Assembly: GCF_023559245.1 (NCBI RefSeq)
Contig: NZ_CP097462.1
Span: 1,426,001-1,490,000, forward strand
Source: Sphingomonas sp. KRR8
GTDB lineage: Bacteria > Pseudomonadota > Alphaproteobacteria > Sphingomonadales > Sphingomonadaceae
DNA: 64,000 nt
Reading direction: 5' to 3'
The stretch's first letter is position 1. Each line of letters starts with the position of its first letter. Under the pieces are notes generated by a model. It worked only from the letters and a program-made list of their open reading frames with translations, was not told where the DNA came from and searched no databases. Shown here piece by piece: positions 24,656-35,238 of this stretch. Both the position numbers and the translations under genes were made by a program.

Positions 24656-26053
24656 TTACTGATTGTTCTGCCGGTTGAGGAAACGCGGGATGTCCAGCGG
24701 CTCACGGCGAATGGTCGGGGCCGGCTCTTCATCGATCTTGCCGGCGCCGCGCGCGATGTTGCTCATCCGCTCGAACAGCGTGCCGCTGTCGCGCTGGAGC
24801 TTGGGCCGGGCGGGCTCCTCCACTTCGGCGGCGGGCGGCGGAACCGGCGGGGCTCCGACCGGCGATGTCAGGATGTCGTCGCTGTCGAGCAGCAACTCGT
24901 CCGAATCCTCGTCGGCGCCCAGGTCGAGCGGCTCGACCGAGGCCTGGGGCGCGGCGGCCGGAGCGGGCGTGGCGGCCGGCGCAGCGGCGGTGGCGCTGGC
25001 GTTCCGGCCGGCACCGGGGAAGCTGAACACCTTGGTCGGCGCCGTGCTGCTGGTGGTGGTCGAGGTCGTGGTCGGCTTGGACGCCTCCTCCGCCTCGATC
25101 CCGGTGGCGACCACCGAGACCCGGATCTTGCCGTCCAGATCGTTGTTGAAGGCCGAGCCCCAGATGATGTTGGCGTCGGCGTCGACCAGTTCCTTGATGT
25201 GGCTGGCGGCCTCGTCGACTTCCATCAGGCGCATGTCCTCGCCGCCGACGATCGACACGATGACGCCTTTGGCGCCCTTCATGCTGACGCCGTCCAGCAG
25301 CGGGTTGCTGATCGCCTTCTCGGCCGCCTCGATGGCGCGATTCTCGCCCGACGCTTCGCCGGTGCCCATCATCGCCTTGCCCATTTCGCCCATCACCGCA
25401 CGAACGTCGGCGAAGTCGAGGTTGATGAGGCCCGGCATGACCATCAGGTCGGTGATCCCGCGGACGCCCTGCTGCAGCACCTCGTCCGCCATTTCGAACG
25501 CTTCCTTGAAGGTCGTGTCCGAGTTGGCGAGGCGGAACAAATTCTGGTTCGGGATGACGATCAGCGTGTCGACATGGGCCTGCAGCTCATTGATGCCGGC
25601 CTCCGCTGCACGGGCGCGGCGCGCACCTTCGAACGCGAACGGCTTGGTTACCACGCCAACGGTAAGGATGCCGCGGTCGCGCGCTGCCTTGGCGATGACC
25701 GGCGCCGCACCGGTACCGGTGCCGCCGCCCATGCCGGCCGCGATGAAGCACATGTGCGCGCCCTCGAGCAGGCGGTCGAGCTCGTCGAGCGTTTCTTCAG
25801 CCGCGGCCCGGCCGATCTCCGGCCGTGATCCCGCCCCCAGGCCCTGCGTGATCTTCGGCCCCAGCTGCACCCGGCGGTCGGCCAGGCTGTGGTTGAGCGC
25901 CTGCGCGTCCGTGTTGGCGACCAGGAAGTCGACACCCTGAACGTCGCGGCGGATCATGTTGGCGATGGCGTTGCCGCCCGCACCGCCGACGCCGATCACC
26001 GTGATCCGGGGACGAAGCTCGTCGACGGCCGGACGGATGAAGTCGATGCTCAT
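24656..26053 (-). CDS. ftsZ: Cell division protein FtsZ
   Basis: A 465-residue tubulin homologue that forms the division ring. The GTP-binding signature [10 protein letters not shown] is at about residues 108-117 and the T7 catalytic loop region is [11 protein letters not shown]. After the globular domain (to about residue 320) there is a linker of about 120 residues rich in Ala, Pro, Thr and Asp, with a threonine/serine run at about 332-341. The C-terminal peptide [12 protein letters not shown] contacts FtsA and other tethers. It is the only dcw gene here with its own long leader (159 bp to ftsA), which contains five GANTC sites. Confidence 0.97.
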   Translation of the reverse strand: MSIDFIRPAVDELRPRITVIGVGGAGGNAIANMIRRDVQGVDFLVANTDAQALNHSLADRRVQLGPKITQGLGAGSRPEIGRAAAEETLDELDRLLEGAHMCFIAAGMGGGTGTGAAPVIAKAARDRGILTVGVVTKPFAFEGARRARAAEAGINELQAHVDTLIVIPNQNLFRLANSDTTFKEAFEMADEVLQQGVRGITDLMVMPGLINLDFADVRAVMGEMGKAMMGTGEASGENRAIEAAEKAISNPLLDGVSMKGAKGVIVSIVGGEDMRLMEVDEAASHIKELVDADANIIWGSAFNNDLDGKIRVSVVATGIEAEEASKPTTTSTTTSSTAPTKVFSFPGAGRNASATAAAPAATPAPAAAPQASVEPLDLGADEDSDELLLDSDDILTSPVGAPPVPPPAAEVEEPARPKLQRDSGTLFERMSNIARGAGKIDEEPAPTIRREPLDIPRFLNRQNNQ

Positions 26054-26100
26054 TCGGATGTCCCCCAGTGGCGCTGCCTAGCGCGTTGAACCCTCAACCC

Positions 26101-26197
26101 GAATCTATGAATCGCCGGAGTCCCGCGCACAAGCGGAAAAGTTAACCAGTCCGACGAAAAGAAGGCGGAATGTGGCCGAACGGACTCAACCTGATTC
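26101..26197. promoter_or_regulatory. Cluster of five GANTC (CcrM) sites upstream of ftsZ
   Basis: GANTC occurs at 26101-26105, 26109-26113, 26118-26122, 26183-26187 and 26193-26197, inside the 159-bp ftsA-ftsZ gap. A chance expectation for this base composition is well below one in 97 bp. In Caulobacter, CcrM methylation of GANTC sites influences ftsZ transcription. The region should also hold the ftsZ promoter, but I could not assign -35 and -10 elements with confidence. Confidence 0.6.
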
Positions 26198-26212
26198 AGA
26201 ACGGCACAGGGT

Positions 26213-27478
26213 TCAGGCGGAATCGCCCTTCATCGCGGCGATCAGCCGGCTGAACATGCCCCCGCTCGCGGCCTTGCGGCGCTGCCCGACCTGCCCCAGC
26301 GCGATGTCGCGAATGTCGTTGGGCCCGCCGTGGCCGATCAGCGCCAGGCCCACCAGGGTCGAGAAGCCCGGCCCCGAATGCGCGTCGGGCAGGCCGGTGA
26401 TCTGCTTGGGCCGCCCGACCCGAACCGCGCGGCCGAGCACGCCCTGCATGTAGTCGGCAATGTTCTTGAGCTCCGCGCCGCCGCCAGTCAGCACCACCTG
26501 CCGGCCGACCGGACCGGTGAAGCCCAGCTCCTTCAGGCTCTTCTCTATCTCGCCCGTGATCTCTTCGACCCGCTGGCGGATGACCGTCATCAACTGCGCG
26601 CGGCTGATGCGCATCGGCTCGGCGTGTTCGTCGCCGCCCTGCCCGCGCGCTTCGATCATCTCGTGATTGTCGCGCGGGGACGTCATCGCCGAGCCATGGA
26701 AGCACTTCATCCGCTCGGCATCACGGCGGCTGACCCCGAAGGCGCAGGCAATGTCGTCGGTGATGTCGCGCGCACCCAGCGGAATGGAACGAAGGCCGAC
26801 CAGCATCCCGCCGGCGTGAAGCGATACGTTGGTCGTCTCGGCGCCCAGCTCGACCAGCGCCACACCCAGGTCGCGCTCCTCCTGGCTCAGCACCGCAAGG
26901 CCGGTGGCGACGGGAGCCGCGACGATCGCCTTCACGCCCAGGTGCGCCTGGCGAATGGTCAGGTCGACATTCCGAAGCGGACCGGCGTTGGCGGCAATGA
27001 CGTTGATGTCGACGCCCATCCGCTCGGCATGCAGGCCAACCGGGTGCTTGACCCCTTGAACATCGTCCAGCGTGTAGAGCGCCGGATTGGCGTGGAGCAC
27101 GATCTGCCCCTGCCGATCGACCGCCTGCCGCCCCGCGGCCAGCAGTTCCTCGACGTCCGACTGCTCGACCTGGTGACCGCCCAGCGACACCTCGACCATG
27201 GCAAGGTCACTGGTCAGCCCGCCGGCGCCGAAGCTGGCCCACACGTCGTCGATCGATTGCCCCGCCATCCGCTCAGCCTGCTCGACCGCCTCGCGCACCG
27301 CGACCTCGCTGGCCTCCATGTCGGTGATGAAGCCGCGCTTCACCCCCCGGCTCTCACGCTGCCCGGTGCCGAGCACGCGCAGCCGTCCGTCCGCGTCGCT
27401 GGTACAGATCAGCGCGGACACCTTGGACGAACCGATATCGAGGGCCCCGATCAGCGGGGTCGTTTGCGGGGCGGCCAT
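26213..27478 (-). CDS. ftsA: Cell division protein FtsA
   Basis: A 421-residue actin-like protein that anchors FtsZ to the membrane. Recognisable are the phosphate-1 loop IGALDIGSSKVSALI, the 1C domain, the VELGAETTNVSLHAGG phosphate-2 region and VLTGGGAELKNIADY adenosine motif. The C-terminal GGMFSRLIAAMKGD segment is the amphipathic membrane-targeting helix. Its ATG shares one base with the ftsQ stop (TGATG). Confidence 0.96.
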   Translation of the reverse strand: MAAPQTTPLIGALDIGSSKVSALICTSDADGRLRVLGTGQRESRGVKRGFITDMEASEVAVREAVEQAERMAGQSIDDVWASFGAGGLTSDLAMVEVSLGGHQVEQSDVEELLAAGRQAVDRQGQIVLHANPALYTLDDVQGVKHPVGLHAERMGVDINVIAANAGPLRNVDLTIRQAHLGVKAIVAAPVATGLAVLSQEERDLGVALVELGAETTNVSLHAGGMLVGLRSIPLGARDITDDIACAFGVSRRDAERMKCFHGSAMTSPRDNHEMIEARGQGGDEHAEPMRISRAQLMTVIRQRVEEITGEIEKSLKELGFTGPVGRQVVLTGGGAELKNIADYMQGVLGRAVRVGRPKQITGLPDAHSGPGFSTLVGLALIGHGGPNDIRDIALGQVGQRRKAASGGMFSRLIAAMKGDSA

Positions 27479-28374
27479 CAGCTCGGCTGTTCCGGGGTTT
27501 TCTCAGGGGCGGGCAGCGGCTCGGGGAGGCGGACGATCATCTTGCCCGGTACGCGCAGGTCGAAGCGCTTGAACCCGCGGCCGAGCAGGCCCTGCGTGCG
27601 GTCCCGCTTGGCGAAGCGCTTGAGCGCGGTCGCCGCATCACCCGCCCCTTCCGGGAGCGCCAGCGTCTCGCCCGAGGTGAAGGCCAGGTCCCACCGCCGA
27701 CCCCCGATCCAGGTCGCCGAGGCGAGCTGCGGCTTCAGGGTCGGCACGTCCTTCATCAGGTCGGCAAGCTCGGTCGAATGGGCGTTCGCGCCCTGGCCGA
27801 TGATCAGCGGCAGGTCCGGCATCTTGTCGAGAGGGACCGGAGCCAGCACCACGCCTTCGGAATCGACCAGGCTCAACTGACCCTTGTTCTGCCACACGGC
27901 CGCCGGCTTGCGCTCGACGATGTCGATCACCAGCTGGTCGGGCAACCGCCGCGAGACGCGCGCATCGCGGACCCAGCCATATTGCATCAGCTGGTCGCGG
28001 ATCGCGCTTGCGCTCACCAGTGCCTGCGCAGGCCGATCCTCCCGTTCCGACAGCTCGGCGGCGCGGTGAAGCTCGCCGGTCACCACCTCATCGACAAGCC
28101 GGCGATCCATCCGCTTGATGCCCACGATCTGATAGCCGGCGACGGAAAAACCCGCGGCCCCGGTCGCTTCGCCGGCCGCCCGGCCGATCCTCGCCGGCAG
28201 GTCGAGCGCGAAGCCGACCCCGACCAGCAACGCCGCGACGAACAGTCCGATGCCCCATCCGGCGAGCTTCCCGATCTCGCGCTTGGCCCTGGCCGACGCG
28301 GCGGCCTGGCGCGCGGGCTTGCGGCCGCCCTTGCGAGCCCCGTTCCCGCCACGCCGGACCGTCTGTGCGTTCAT
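27478..28374 (-). CDS. ftsQ: Cell division protein FtsQ
   Basis: A 298-residue bitopic protein with a basic cytoplasmic tail (residues 1-38), one helix (about 40-60), a POTRA domain (FSVAGYQIVGIKRMDRRLVD onward) and a beta domain. FtsQ connects early and late divisome proteins through FtsL and FtsB. The ATG at 28374 overlaps the ddl stop as ATGA; the upstream extension of the frame is a shadow of ddl. Confidence 0.92.
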   Translation of the reverse strand: MNAQTVRRGGNGARKGGRKPARQAAASARAKREIGKLAGWGIGLFVAALLVGVGFALDLPARIGRAAGEATGAAGFSVAGYQIVGIKRMDRRLVDEVVTGELHRAAELSEREDRPAQALVSASAIRDQLMQYGWVRDARVSRRLPDQLVIDIVERKPAAVWQNKGQLSLVDSEGVVLAPVPLDKMPDLPLIIGQGANAHSTELADLMKDVPTLKPQLASATWIGGRRWDLAFTSGETLALPEGAGDAATALKRFAKRDRTQGLLGRGFKRFDLRVPGKMIVRLPEPLPAPEKTPEQPS

Positions 28375-29297
28375 GGCAACGCCTCCGCGATCAGCCGCTC
28401 GACCAGCTCGCCATAGTCTATTCCGCGCTGCCGCGCCTGCTCGGGCACCAGGCTCAAGGGCGTCATCCCCGGCTGGGTGTTGACCTCCAGCACATAGACA
28501 CCCGCCTCGCCTTGGGCATCGTCCCAGCGGAAGTCGGACCGGCTCGCGCCCTTGCAGCCGAGCGCCCGGTGAGCGGTCAGCGCCATGTCGAGCATGGATT
28601 GGGCAATCTCGTCGGGCACCTGGGCCGGGCAGACATGCTCGGTCAGCCCGTCGGTATATTTGCTGTCGAAATCGTAGAAGCCGACCTTGGGCTTCAGTTC
28701 GGTCACGCACAGCGCCTCATCGCCCAGCACCGCCACGGTAAGTTCGTGACCGGCGATGAAGGGTTCGGCCAGCAGTTCCTCGAATTCCTGCCACGGTCCT
28801 TTTGATTCCCGAGCGATCGGCTGGCCATAATTGCTCTCGTCGGTGACGATCGCCACGCCGACGGAGGACCCCTCGTTCACCGGCTTCAGCACATAGGGGC
28901 GCGGCAGGGGATCGCGCTCGTGCAGGGTCTCGCTCCTGACCATCACGCCCTTGGGCATCCGCACGCCGGCGGGCACCAGCAGCAGCTTGGTCAGCTCCTT
29001 GTCGATCGCGATGGCGGAGGTCGTGACGCCAGAGTGGGTGTAGGGGATGCCCATCAATTCAAGCATGCCCTGAACCGTGCCGTCCTCACCCGGATGGCCG
29101 TGCAGCGCATTGAACACGACGTCGGGCTTCAGCTGGTTCAGCCGCTCGGCGACGTCGCGGCCCATGTCGAGCTCGCTGATCCGACTCCAGCCCCGCTCCC
29201 GCAGGGCATTGGCGACACCCTTGCCGCTCATGAGCGACACTTCGCGCTCACTCGACCAGCCGCCCATCAACACGACGACGTGGAGGTCCCTATTCAC
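28371..29297 (-). CDS. ddl: D-alanine--D-alanine ligase
   Basis: A 308-residue ATP-grasp enzyme that joins two D-alanines for peptidoglycan precursors. Visible motifs are HVVVLMGGWSSEREVSLMSG at the start, FNALHGHPGEDGTVQGMLEL, the ATP-binding YVLKPVNEGSSVGVAIV and the C-terminal VLEVNTQPGMTPLSL. It begins with GTG overlapping the murB stop as GTGA. Confidence 0.95.
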   Translation of the reverse strand: MNRDLHVVVLMGGWSSEREVSLMSGKGVANALRERGWSRISELDMGRDVAERLNQLKPDVVFNALHGHPGEDGTVQGMLELMGIPYTHSGVTTSAIAIDKELTKLLLVPAGVRMPKGVMVRSETLHERDPLPRPYVLKPVNEGSSVGVAIVTDESNYGQPIARESKGPWQEFEELLAEPFIAGHELTVAVLGDEALCVTELKPKVGFYDFDSKYTDGLTEHVCPAQVPDEIAQSMLDMALTAHRALGCKGASRSDFRWDDAQGEAGVYVLEVNTQPGMTPLSLVPEQARQRGIDYGELVERLIAEALP

Positions 29298-30190
29298 TCA
29301 GCCACTCCCACGCGCTGGATTTCCCATTCGAGCTCGACACCGCTGTGGTCGCGAACGCGTGTCCGCACGTCCTCGCCCAGCTGCTCGATGTCGGCACTGG
29401 TCGCGCTACCGAGGTTGAGGAGGAAGTTGCAATGCTTTTCCGAGACCTGCGCTCCGCCACGCGTCAGGCCACGGCAACCAGCGGCGTCGATCACCTCCCA
29501 TGCCTTGTGCGGCAGCGGGTTCTTGAAAGTCGAGCCGCCGGTGCGGCTGCGCAGCGGCTGGGACGCTTCGCGGCTGGCGGCGATCCGGTCCATCTCGGCC
29601 TGGATCGCTTCAGGCTCGCCGGGCGCTCCCTTGAAGGTGGCAGAGACAACGACCGCCTGCTCCGGCAGGTCGGAATGACGGTAGGTATAGCCAAGGTCGG
29701 CATTGGACAGCGTCACCCGCTCGCCTGAGCGAAGTACTACGTCCGCCTCGACCAGCACGTCCTTGACCTCGCGCCCATAGGCACCGCCATTCATCCGGAC
29801 GAACCCGCCGACCGTTCCCGGGATGGAGCGAAGGAACTCGACCCCGCTGATCCCGGCATCCCGCGCGGTCGAGCTGACCAGGATTCCCGACGCGCCGCCG
29901 CCGCAGCGCAGGGTCACGTCATCGACCCGCTCGACCGTCGCGAATGGCTTGCCGAGCCGGACGACGACGCCGGGCACACCGCCATCGCGAACGATCAGGT
30001 TGGACCCCAGGCCGAGCGCCATCACCGGCACGTCGGACGGAAGATCGCGCAGGAAGGCCTGCAGGTCGGGCACATCCGCCGGCTCGAACAGCCACTCCGC
30101 CGGGCCGCCGGACTTGAACCAGACCAGCGGCGCCAGCGGAGCGGACGTCTTCAGCTTGCCGCGCACCTTGGGAAGCTCGGCGACGCTCAT
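29294..30190 (-). CDS. murB: UDP-N-acetylenolpyruvoylglucosamine reductase
   Basis: A 298-residue FAD enzyme that makes UDP-MurNAc. [20 protein letters not shown] is the FAD-binding signature, and [21 protein letters not shown] the second conserved block. [20 protein letters not shown] carries the catalytic serine region of type IIb MurB. The ATG at 30190 overlaps the murC stop as ATGA, so the longer open frame upstream is not used. Confidence 0.95.
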   Translation of the reverse strand: MSVAELPKVRGKLKTSAPLAPLVWFKSGGPAEWLFEPADVPDLQAFLRDLPSDVPVMALGLGSNLIVRDGGVPGVVVRLGKPFATVERVDDVTLRCGGGASGILVSSTARDAGISGVEFLRSIPGTVGGFVRMNGGAYGREVKDVLVEADVVLRSGERVTLSNADLGYTYRHSDLPEQAVVVSATFKGAPGEPEAIQAEMDRIAASREASQPLRSRTGGSTFKNPLPHKAWEVIDAAGCRGLTRGGAQVSEKHCNFLLNLGSATSADIEQLGEDVRTRVRDHSGVELEWEIQRVGVAE

Positions 30191-31602
30191 GCCTTGGTGG
30201 CCCTGGCCGCGCAGATCCCGTCGGCCAGCTTGGCGGCCCATTTGGTGATATCGCCGGCGCCCATGCAGATGACCATGTCGCCTTCGGCGGCGAGGTCGCG
30301 CAGCGCGTGGCACAGGTCGTCCAGATCAGCCACCGTGCGAACCATCCGGTGACCGCGGGCGCGAATGTCCTCGGCCAGGGCCGCCGCGTCCACGCCCTCG
30401 ATCGGCTGCTCGCCCGCGGCATAGACCGGCGCGACCAGCACCACGTCGGCATCGTTGAAGGCGCCCGAAAATTCTTCCATCAGGTCGCGCAGCCGGGTGA
30501 AGCGGTGCGGCTGGACCACGGCGATCACCCGCCCCTGCGCGCTCTCCCTAGCGGCAGACAGGACGGCCCGGATTTCCACCGGATGATGGGCGTAGTCGTC
30601 GATGATGATCGCGCCATCCACCTCGCCGACGCGGGTGAAACGGCGCTTGACCCCACCGAACTGCGCGAAGCCCTTGCGGATCGCCTCGTCGCTCATCCCA
30701 AGCTCGATGCCTACCGCGATCGCCGCCAGCGCATTCTGCACATTGTGCCGGCCCGGCATCGGCAGGCGCACGCCCTCGATCACCCGCCGTCCGCCATCGC
30801 GCTCCAGGACATGGGCATCGAACCGCGAACCGCCGTCCGCCGGCACGACATTCTCCGCGCGCAAGTCGGCCAGCGCCGAGAAGCCATACGTCACCACCCG
30901 CCGGTCGCGAATGCGGCTGAGGATCGACTGAACCACCGGGTGATCGACGCACATCACCGCCAGGCCGTAGAAGGGCACGTTCTCGACGAACTCGACGAAA
31001 CTGTCCTTCACCACGTCGAAGCTGCCGTAATGGTCGAGGTGTTCCGGATCGATGTTGGTCACCACCGCGATGGTGCCGTCCAGCCGAAGGAAGCTGCCGT
31101 CGCTCTCGTCCGCCTCGACCACCATCCACTCGGACTTGCCGAGCCGGGCGTTGGAGCCATAGCTGTTGATGATTCCGCCGTTGATCACGGTCGGGTCGAT
31201 CCCGCCCGCGTCGAGCATGGCGGCGATCATCGACGTGGTCGTGGTCTTCCCGTGCGTGCCGGCGACCGCGATGGTCTGCTGCATTCGCATCAGCTCGGCC
31301 AGCATCTCGGCGCGCTTGACCCGCGGCAGGCGGCGCTCGGCGGCGGCCTGCACCTCGGGATTGTCCGGGCGGATGGCGGTGGACGTCACCACCACCGTCG
31401 CATCACCCAGATTGTCGGCGCTCTGCCCGATCATCACCTTGATGCCGGCCTTGCGCAGTCCTTCCGTGACATAGCTGTCCGCCACGTCGGAGCCCTGCAC
31501 CGTGTAGCCCAGCTGATGCATCACCTCGGCAATACCGGACATGCCGATGCCGCCGATTCCGACGAAGTGGATGGTGCCGATGTCGGTGCCGAACGCCTTC
31601 AT
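30187..31602 (-). CDS. murC: UDP-N-acetylmuramate--L-alanine ligase
   Basis: A 471-residue Mur ligase that adds the first amino acid of the peptide stem. It has the N-terminal Rossmann motif [20 protein letters not shown], the ATP loop [18 protein letters not shown]-type [15 protein letters not shown], and the C-terminal [14 protein letters not shown]. Both ends overlap neighbours by 4 bases (murG before, murB after). Confidence 0.96.
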   Translation of the reverse strand: MKAFGTDIGTIHFVGIGGIGMSGIAEVMHQLGYTVQGSDVADSYVTEGLRKAGIKVMIGQSADNLGDATVVVTSTAIRPDNPEVQAAAERRLPRVKRAEMLAELMRMQQTIAVAGTHGKTTTTSMIAAMLDAGGIDPTVINGGIINSYGSNARLGKSEWMVVEADESDGSFLRLDGTIAVVTNIDPEHLDHYGSFDVVKDSFVEFVENVPFYGLAVMCVDHPVVQSILSRIRDRRVVTYGFSALADLRAENVVPADGGSRFDAHVLERDGGRRVIEGVRLPMPGRHNVQNALAAIAVGIELGMSDEAIRKGFAQFGGVKRRFTRVGEVDGAIIIDDYAHHPVEIRAVLSAARESAQGRVIAVVQPHRFTRLRDLMEEFSGAFNDADVVLVAPVYAAGEQPIEGVDAAALAEDIRARGHRMVRTVADLDDLCHALRDLAAEGDMVICMGAGDITKWAAKLADGICAARATKA

Positions 31603-32750
31603 GCGGCCGCTCCTGCCGGCTTCAGCTTGGCCGGTGCAACGGCCGGTCCGACCAACAAGGGTGCCTGCTTGTTGGCCACTCGCTCGACCAGGTCGGCAAG
31701 GTCCTGCGCCGCACGCGGACGGCCGACCGACAGCGCACGTGCAGCCACATCGGCCAGCGCCTCGGGATTGGCCGCCAGAACCTCGATCTGTCGGGCCAAC
31801 GTCTCGGGCGTGAATTGCGGCTGCGGGATCATCCGCGCACCGCCGGCCCGTGCCATCTCGCGTGCATTGGCGGTCTGGTGGTCGTCCGTCGCGATCGGCA
31901 GGGGAATAAGAATCGCGGGCCGGCCGGCGGCAGTCAGCTCGGCAATGGTCGAGGCACCCGCCCGCCCGATCACCAGATGGGCGTCGGCCAGCTTGGCCGG
32001 CATATCCTCGATATAGGTCATCAGTTCCGCCGGGATCTCCAGCTCGCGATAGGCCTCGCGCACCTTCTCGATGTCATCGGGCCGGCACTGCTGCACCACC
32101 TGCAGCCGGTGACGGAGCACGGGCTGCAATTCGCCCAGGCCGCGCGGCACTACTCGGCCAAGCACGGTCGCACCCTGGCTTCCGCCGGTGACCAGGATCT
32201 TTAGCGGCGAGAATTCGTCAAAAGGCGGGAAGGGCTGCTCGCCCAGCCGCACGATCGCCTCGCGCACCGGATTGCCGACCAGCACGCACTTGGCCCGCTG
32301 CGAAGGCTTCAGCCGCTCGATCCGCTCATAAGCGGTGGCGATGGCGGCCGCCCCGCCGGCCAAGAGCCGATTGACCCGGCCAAGCACCGCATTCTGCTCA
32401 TGCAGCACCGTCGGAATGCCCAACGAGCGGGCGGCGAGCAGCGCGGGAAAGGCCGGATAACCGCCAAAGCCTACCACCGCATCCGGACGCCCGCGCTGAT
32501 AGAGCGCCCTGGCCTCGCGCCGCCCAGCAAGCACGCTCAACACGCCCTTCGCCAGTGCGATCGGGTTCTTGGTGATCCGACCGGCCTGCAGCACCTCGAC
32601 CGGCGTGCCTTCAAACAGCCCCGGAATGCGCTTGCCGCGCTCGTCGGTGATCAGCAGCACGCCGTGCCCGCGCGCCTTCAACTCGGCGGCGAGCGCGTGG
32701 GCCGGGATCATGTGACCGCCGGTTCCGCCGGCGGCGAGCACGAAATGCAT
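31599..32750 (-). CDS. murG: UDP-GlcNAc:undecaprenyl-PP-MurNAc-pentapeptide transferase
   Basis: A 383-residue membrane-associated glycosyltransferase producing lipid II. The first glycine loop [33 protein letters not shown], the VTGGSQGA loop and [20 protein letters not shown] donor-binding motif are all present. The C-terminal 30 residues are an Ala/Pro/Lys-rich tail. It lies 5 bases after ftsW and overlaps murC by 4. Confidence 0.95.
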   Translation of the reverse strand: MHFVLAAGGTGGHMIPAHALAAELKARGHGVLLITDERGKRIPGLFEGTPVEVLQAGRITKNPIALAKGVLSVLAGRREARALYQRGRPDAVVGFGGYPAFPALLAARSLGIPTVLHEQNAVLGRVNRLLAGGAAAIATAYERIERLKPSQRAKCVLVGNPVREAIVRLGEQPFPPFDEFSPLKILVTGGSQGATVLGRVVPRGLGELQPVLRHRLQVVQQCRPDDIEKVREAYRELEIPAELMTYIEDMPAKLADAHLVIGRAGASTIAELTAAGRPAILIPLPIATDDHQTANAREMARAGGARMIPQPQFTPETLARQIEVLAANPEALADVAARALSVGRPRAAQDLADLVERVANKQAPLLVGPAVAPAKLKPAGAAA

Positions 32751-32755
32751 CTGTT

Positions 32756-33967
32756 CTAACGGTCCCCGTTCCAGGTCACCACATAAGGAGAGCGCTTCAG
32801 ATACGGGTTCCGGCGGGTAAAGGCGAGCAGCAGGCCCATGCCGATCGACAGCGCCAGCATGGAGCTACCGCCATAGCTGATGAACGGCAGCGTCATCCCC
32901 TTGGACGGCGCCAGCCGCACGTTGACTGCCATGTTGATCAGCGCCTGCAACCCAAACTGCGCCGCCAGCCCGGCCGCGGTCAGCACCGCGAAGCTATCCT
33001 CCTCGTCGAGCAGCTTGACCAACACCCGCGCGACGATCGCCAGATAGATGGCGGCGATGGCGATGCAGGCGATCAGCCCGAACTCCTCACCGATGACCGA
33101 GAAGATATAGTCCGTATGCGGTTCAGGCAGCCCGAACTTGCGGGTGCCGCCGCCCGGACCCATGCCGAACAGCCCGCCGGCGGTCAGGGTTCGCATGGCG
33201 TTCTCGACCTGGAAATTGTCGCCCTCGCCGAACAGGAAGCCGTCGATCCGGACCGTCGCGACCGGATAAAAGAAATAGGCCAGCACCACGCCGACCACGG
33301 CGGCCAACCCCAGCAGCCCCAGCGTCCGCAGGTTGATGCCGGCCAACGCCAGCATGACGATCCACACGGAGCCGAAGATGATGGTTGAGCCGAAGTCCGG
33401 CTGGGTCATCAGCAGCACGGCGACGAGGCCGGTCAGCGCGCCCGAGACCCAGAACACCGGCAGCTTCTTGTCCTTGTCCTTCAGGCTCAGCAGCCAGGCG
33501 GTCAGGACAATGAAGAAGGGCTTGAGGAATTCCGACGGCTGCACCTGGGCAAAGCCGACGCCCAGCCAGCGGCGGGCGCCATTCACTTCCGGACCGATCA
33601 GCGGCACGAACACCAGCGCGACAAGGCAGGCCGCTGCGCCGATCAGGCTCAGCCGCTTGGCCCGCTCGCGCGGCATCATGGAGATGGCGATCATCACCGG
33701 CACCGAGATGCCGATCCACACGATCTGCCGGTAGAAATAGTGCAGCGGGGCGACCGACAGGGCCGCGCCCGAGTAACGCTCGCCGGCAGCCGGACTGGCG
33801 GCCGCGACGGCGATGAGCCCAATGCCGATCAGCACCGTGACCAGCAGCAGCAGGACCCGATCGATCTCCCAGAACCAGCGGCCGACCGCCGAACGGTCGG
33901 CGCGCCCATAGCGGTTCGGGTCGAGCAACGGACTCGCCTTCAGCTTCCCGGCCAGGATCGTATTCAT
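32756..33967 (-). CDS. ftsW: Lipid II polymerase FtsW
   Basis: A 403-residue SEDS-family glycosyltransferase that polymerises septal peptidoglycan with FtsI. About ten membrane helices are predicted. Family motifs are GARRWLGVGFAQVQPSEFLK, PDFGSTIIF, and the C-terminal LPFISYGGSSMLALSIGMGLLLAF. A short cytoplasmic N-terminus precedes the first helix. It overlaps murD by 4 bases. Confidence 0.95.
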   Translation of the reverse strand: MNTILAGKLKASPLLDPNRYGRADRSAVGRWFWEIDRVLLLLVTVLIGIGLIAVAAASPAAGERYSGAALSVAPLHYFYRQIVWIGISVPVMIAISMMPRERAKRLSLIGAAACLVALVFVPLIGPEVNGARRWLGVGFAQVQPSEFLKPFFIVLTAWLLSLKDKDKKLPVFWVSGALTGLVAVLLMTQPDFGSTIIFGSVWIVMLALAGINLRTLGLLGLAAVVGVVLAYFFYPVATVRIDGFLFGEGDNFQVENAMRTLTAGGLFGMGPGGGTRKFGLPEPHTDYIFSVIGEEFGLIACIAIAAIYLAIVARVLVKLLDEEDSFAVLTAAGLAAQFGLQALINMAVNVRLAPSKGMTLPFISYGGSSMLALSIGMGLLLAFTRRNPYLKRSPYVVTWNGDR

Positions 33968-35238
33968 AGCGCCCCCACTAATGCCTTGAAGGCATCCCCG
34001 CGTGCTTCGAAGTCCCGGAACTGGTCAAACGACGCGCACGCCGGAGAGAGTAGAACAACCTCACCCGCTTGTGAATCCGCCGCAGCGCCTTTGACCGCAT
34101 TTTCAAGCGTTTCCGACTCGGTCACCGGGACGCCGCGTTCGCGCAGCAGCCGGGCGAACATCGGACCGGCTTCGCCGATGGTGTAGGCGTGAACGAGGTG
34201 GTCGAGGTGCCCGGCGGTGTCACCCAGCTCCATGGTTTTCGCCTGCCCCCCGACGATCCAGCGAATATGCGGATAAGCCGCCAAGGCCGGCGCAGCCGCT
34301 TCGGCATTGGTCGCCTTGCTGTCGTTGACAAACAGGACGCCGCCGACCTCGCGCACCCGCTCCATCCGGTGCGGGAGGCCAGGATAGGAGCGCAACGCTT
34401 CAGCGATTGTCGACTCCGAAAGGCCGAGTTGCTCACAAGCCGCCCAGGCCGCACGCGCGTTCTGAAGATTGTGATGTCCAGAGAGCGCCGGCCAGACTTC
34501 TTCACTGAGAGCCACATCATCGATGAACTGGATGATCGGGTCCTCCGCCTCCGCGAGGACATCCTCTTCAGCCTCTGCTCGATAGTCGACAACGGCGAGC
34601 CGATGCGGCGACTGCATTTCAAACAATCGCGCCTTGCTCGCTGCGTAGGCCTCGAAGCTCCCATAACGGTCGAGATGATCCGGCGTGATGTTGAGCAGCA
34701 CCGCCACCTCGCAGTCGAGGCTCTGGGTCAGGTCGATCTGATAGCTCGACAGCTCCAGCACATAGACCCCGCCCTCTGGGAGTGGGTCCTGCGCCAGGAT
34801 CGGCAGCCCGATGTTGCCGCCCATGGTCGTCGGCACGCCCGCGGTCTGGAGGATGTGGTGGACCAGCGCGGTGGTCGTGCTCTTGCCGTTGGTGCCGGTG
34901 ATCCCGACCACCTTGTGCGGCGGCAGCTCGGGGCGCGCGCAGGCGAAGAGCTCGATGTCGCCGATGATTTCCAGCCCAGCGTCCCGCGCCCGCTTGGCCA
35001 GCGGATGCGTGTTCAGGGGCACGCCGGGGGAAACGACAAGGATATCGAACTGGCTGAGGTCGGCGGTCGCAAGGTCGAGCAGCTCGGCGCCTTCGACCTG
35101 CGCCCGTGCCTCCGCCTTCTCATCCCACGCCGTTACCCGCGCCCCGCTCGCCACCAACGCACGAACGGTCGCCTGCCCCGACCGCGCGAGGCCGTAGACT
35201 GCATAATGTTTTCCGGACCAGGCCTTGGCCGTGATCAC
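33964..35238 (-). CDS. murD: UDP-N-acetylmuramoyl-L-alanine--D-glutamate ligase
   Basis: A 424-residue Mur ligase adding D-glutamate. ATP loop [56 protein letters not shown] and the C-terminal [20 protein letters not shown] are diagnostic. The GTG at 35238 ([16 protein letters not shown]) overlaps the mraY stop as GTGA; the extra upstream residues of the open frame are out of register with mraY and rejected. Confidence 0.95.
   Translation of the reverse strand: MITAKAWSGKHYAVYGLARSGQATVRALVASGARVTAWDEKAEARAQVEGAELLDLATADLSQFDILVVSPGVPLNTHPLAKRARDAGLEIIGDIELFACARPELPPHKVVGITGTNGKSTTTALVHHILQTAGVPTTMGGNIGLPILAQDPLPEGGVYVLELSSYQIDLTQSLDCEVAVLLNITPDHLDRYGSFEAYAASKARLFEMQSPHRLAVVDYRAEAEEDVLAEAEDPIIQFIDDVALSEEVWPALSGHHNLQNARAAWAACEQLGLSESTIAEALRSYPGLPHRMERVREVGGVLFVNDSKATNAEAAAPALAAYPHIRWIVGGQAKTMELGDTAGHLDHLVHAYTIGEAGPMFARLLRERGVPVTESETLENAVKGAAADSQAGEVVLLSPACASFDQFRDFEARGDAFKALVGAL

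Noticed and set aside
26130..26165. CtrA binding site (TTAA-N7-TTAA) upstream of ftsZ
   Set aside because: Only a single TTAA half-site is present.
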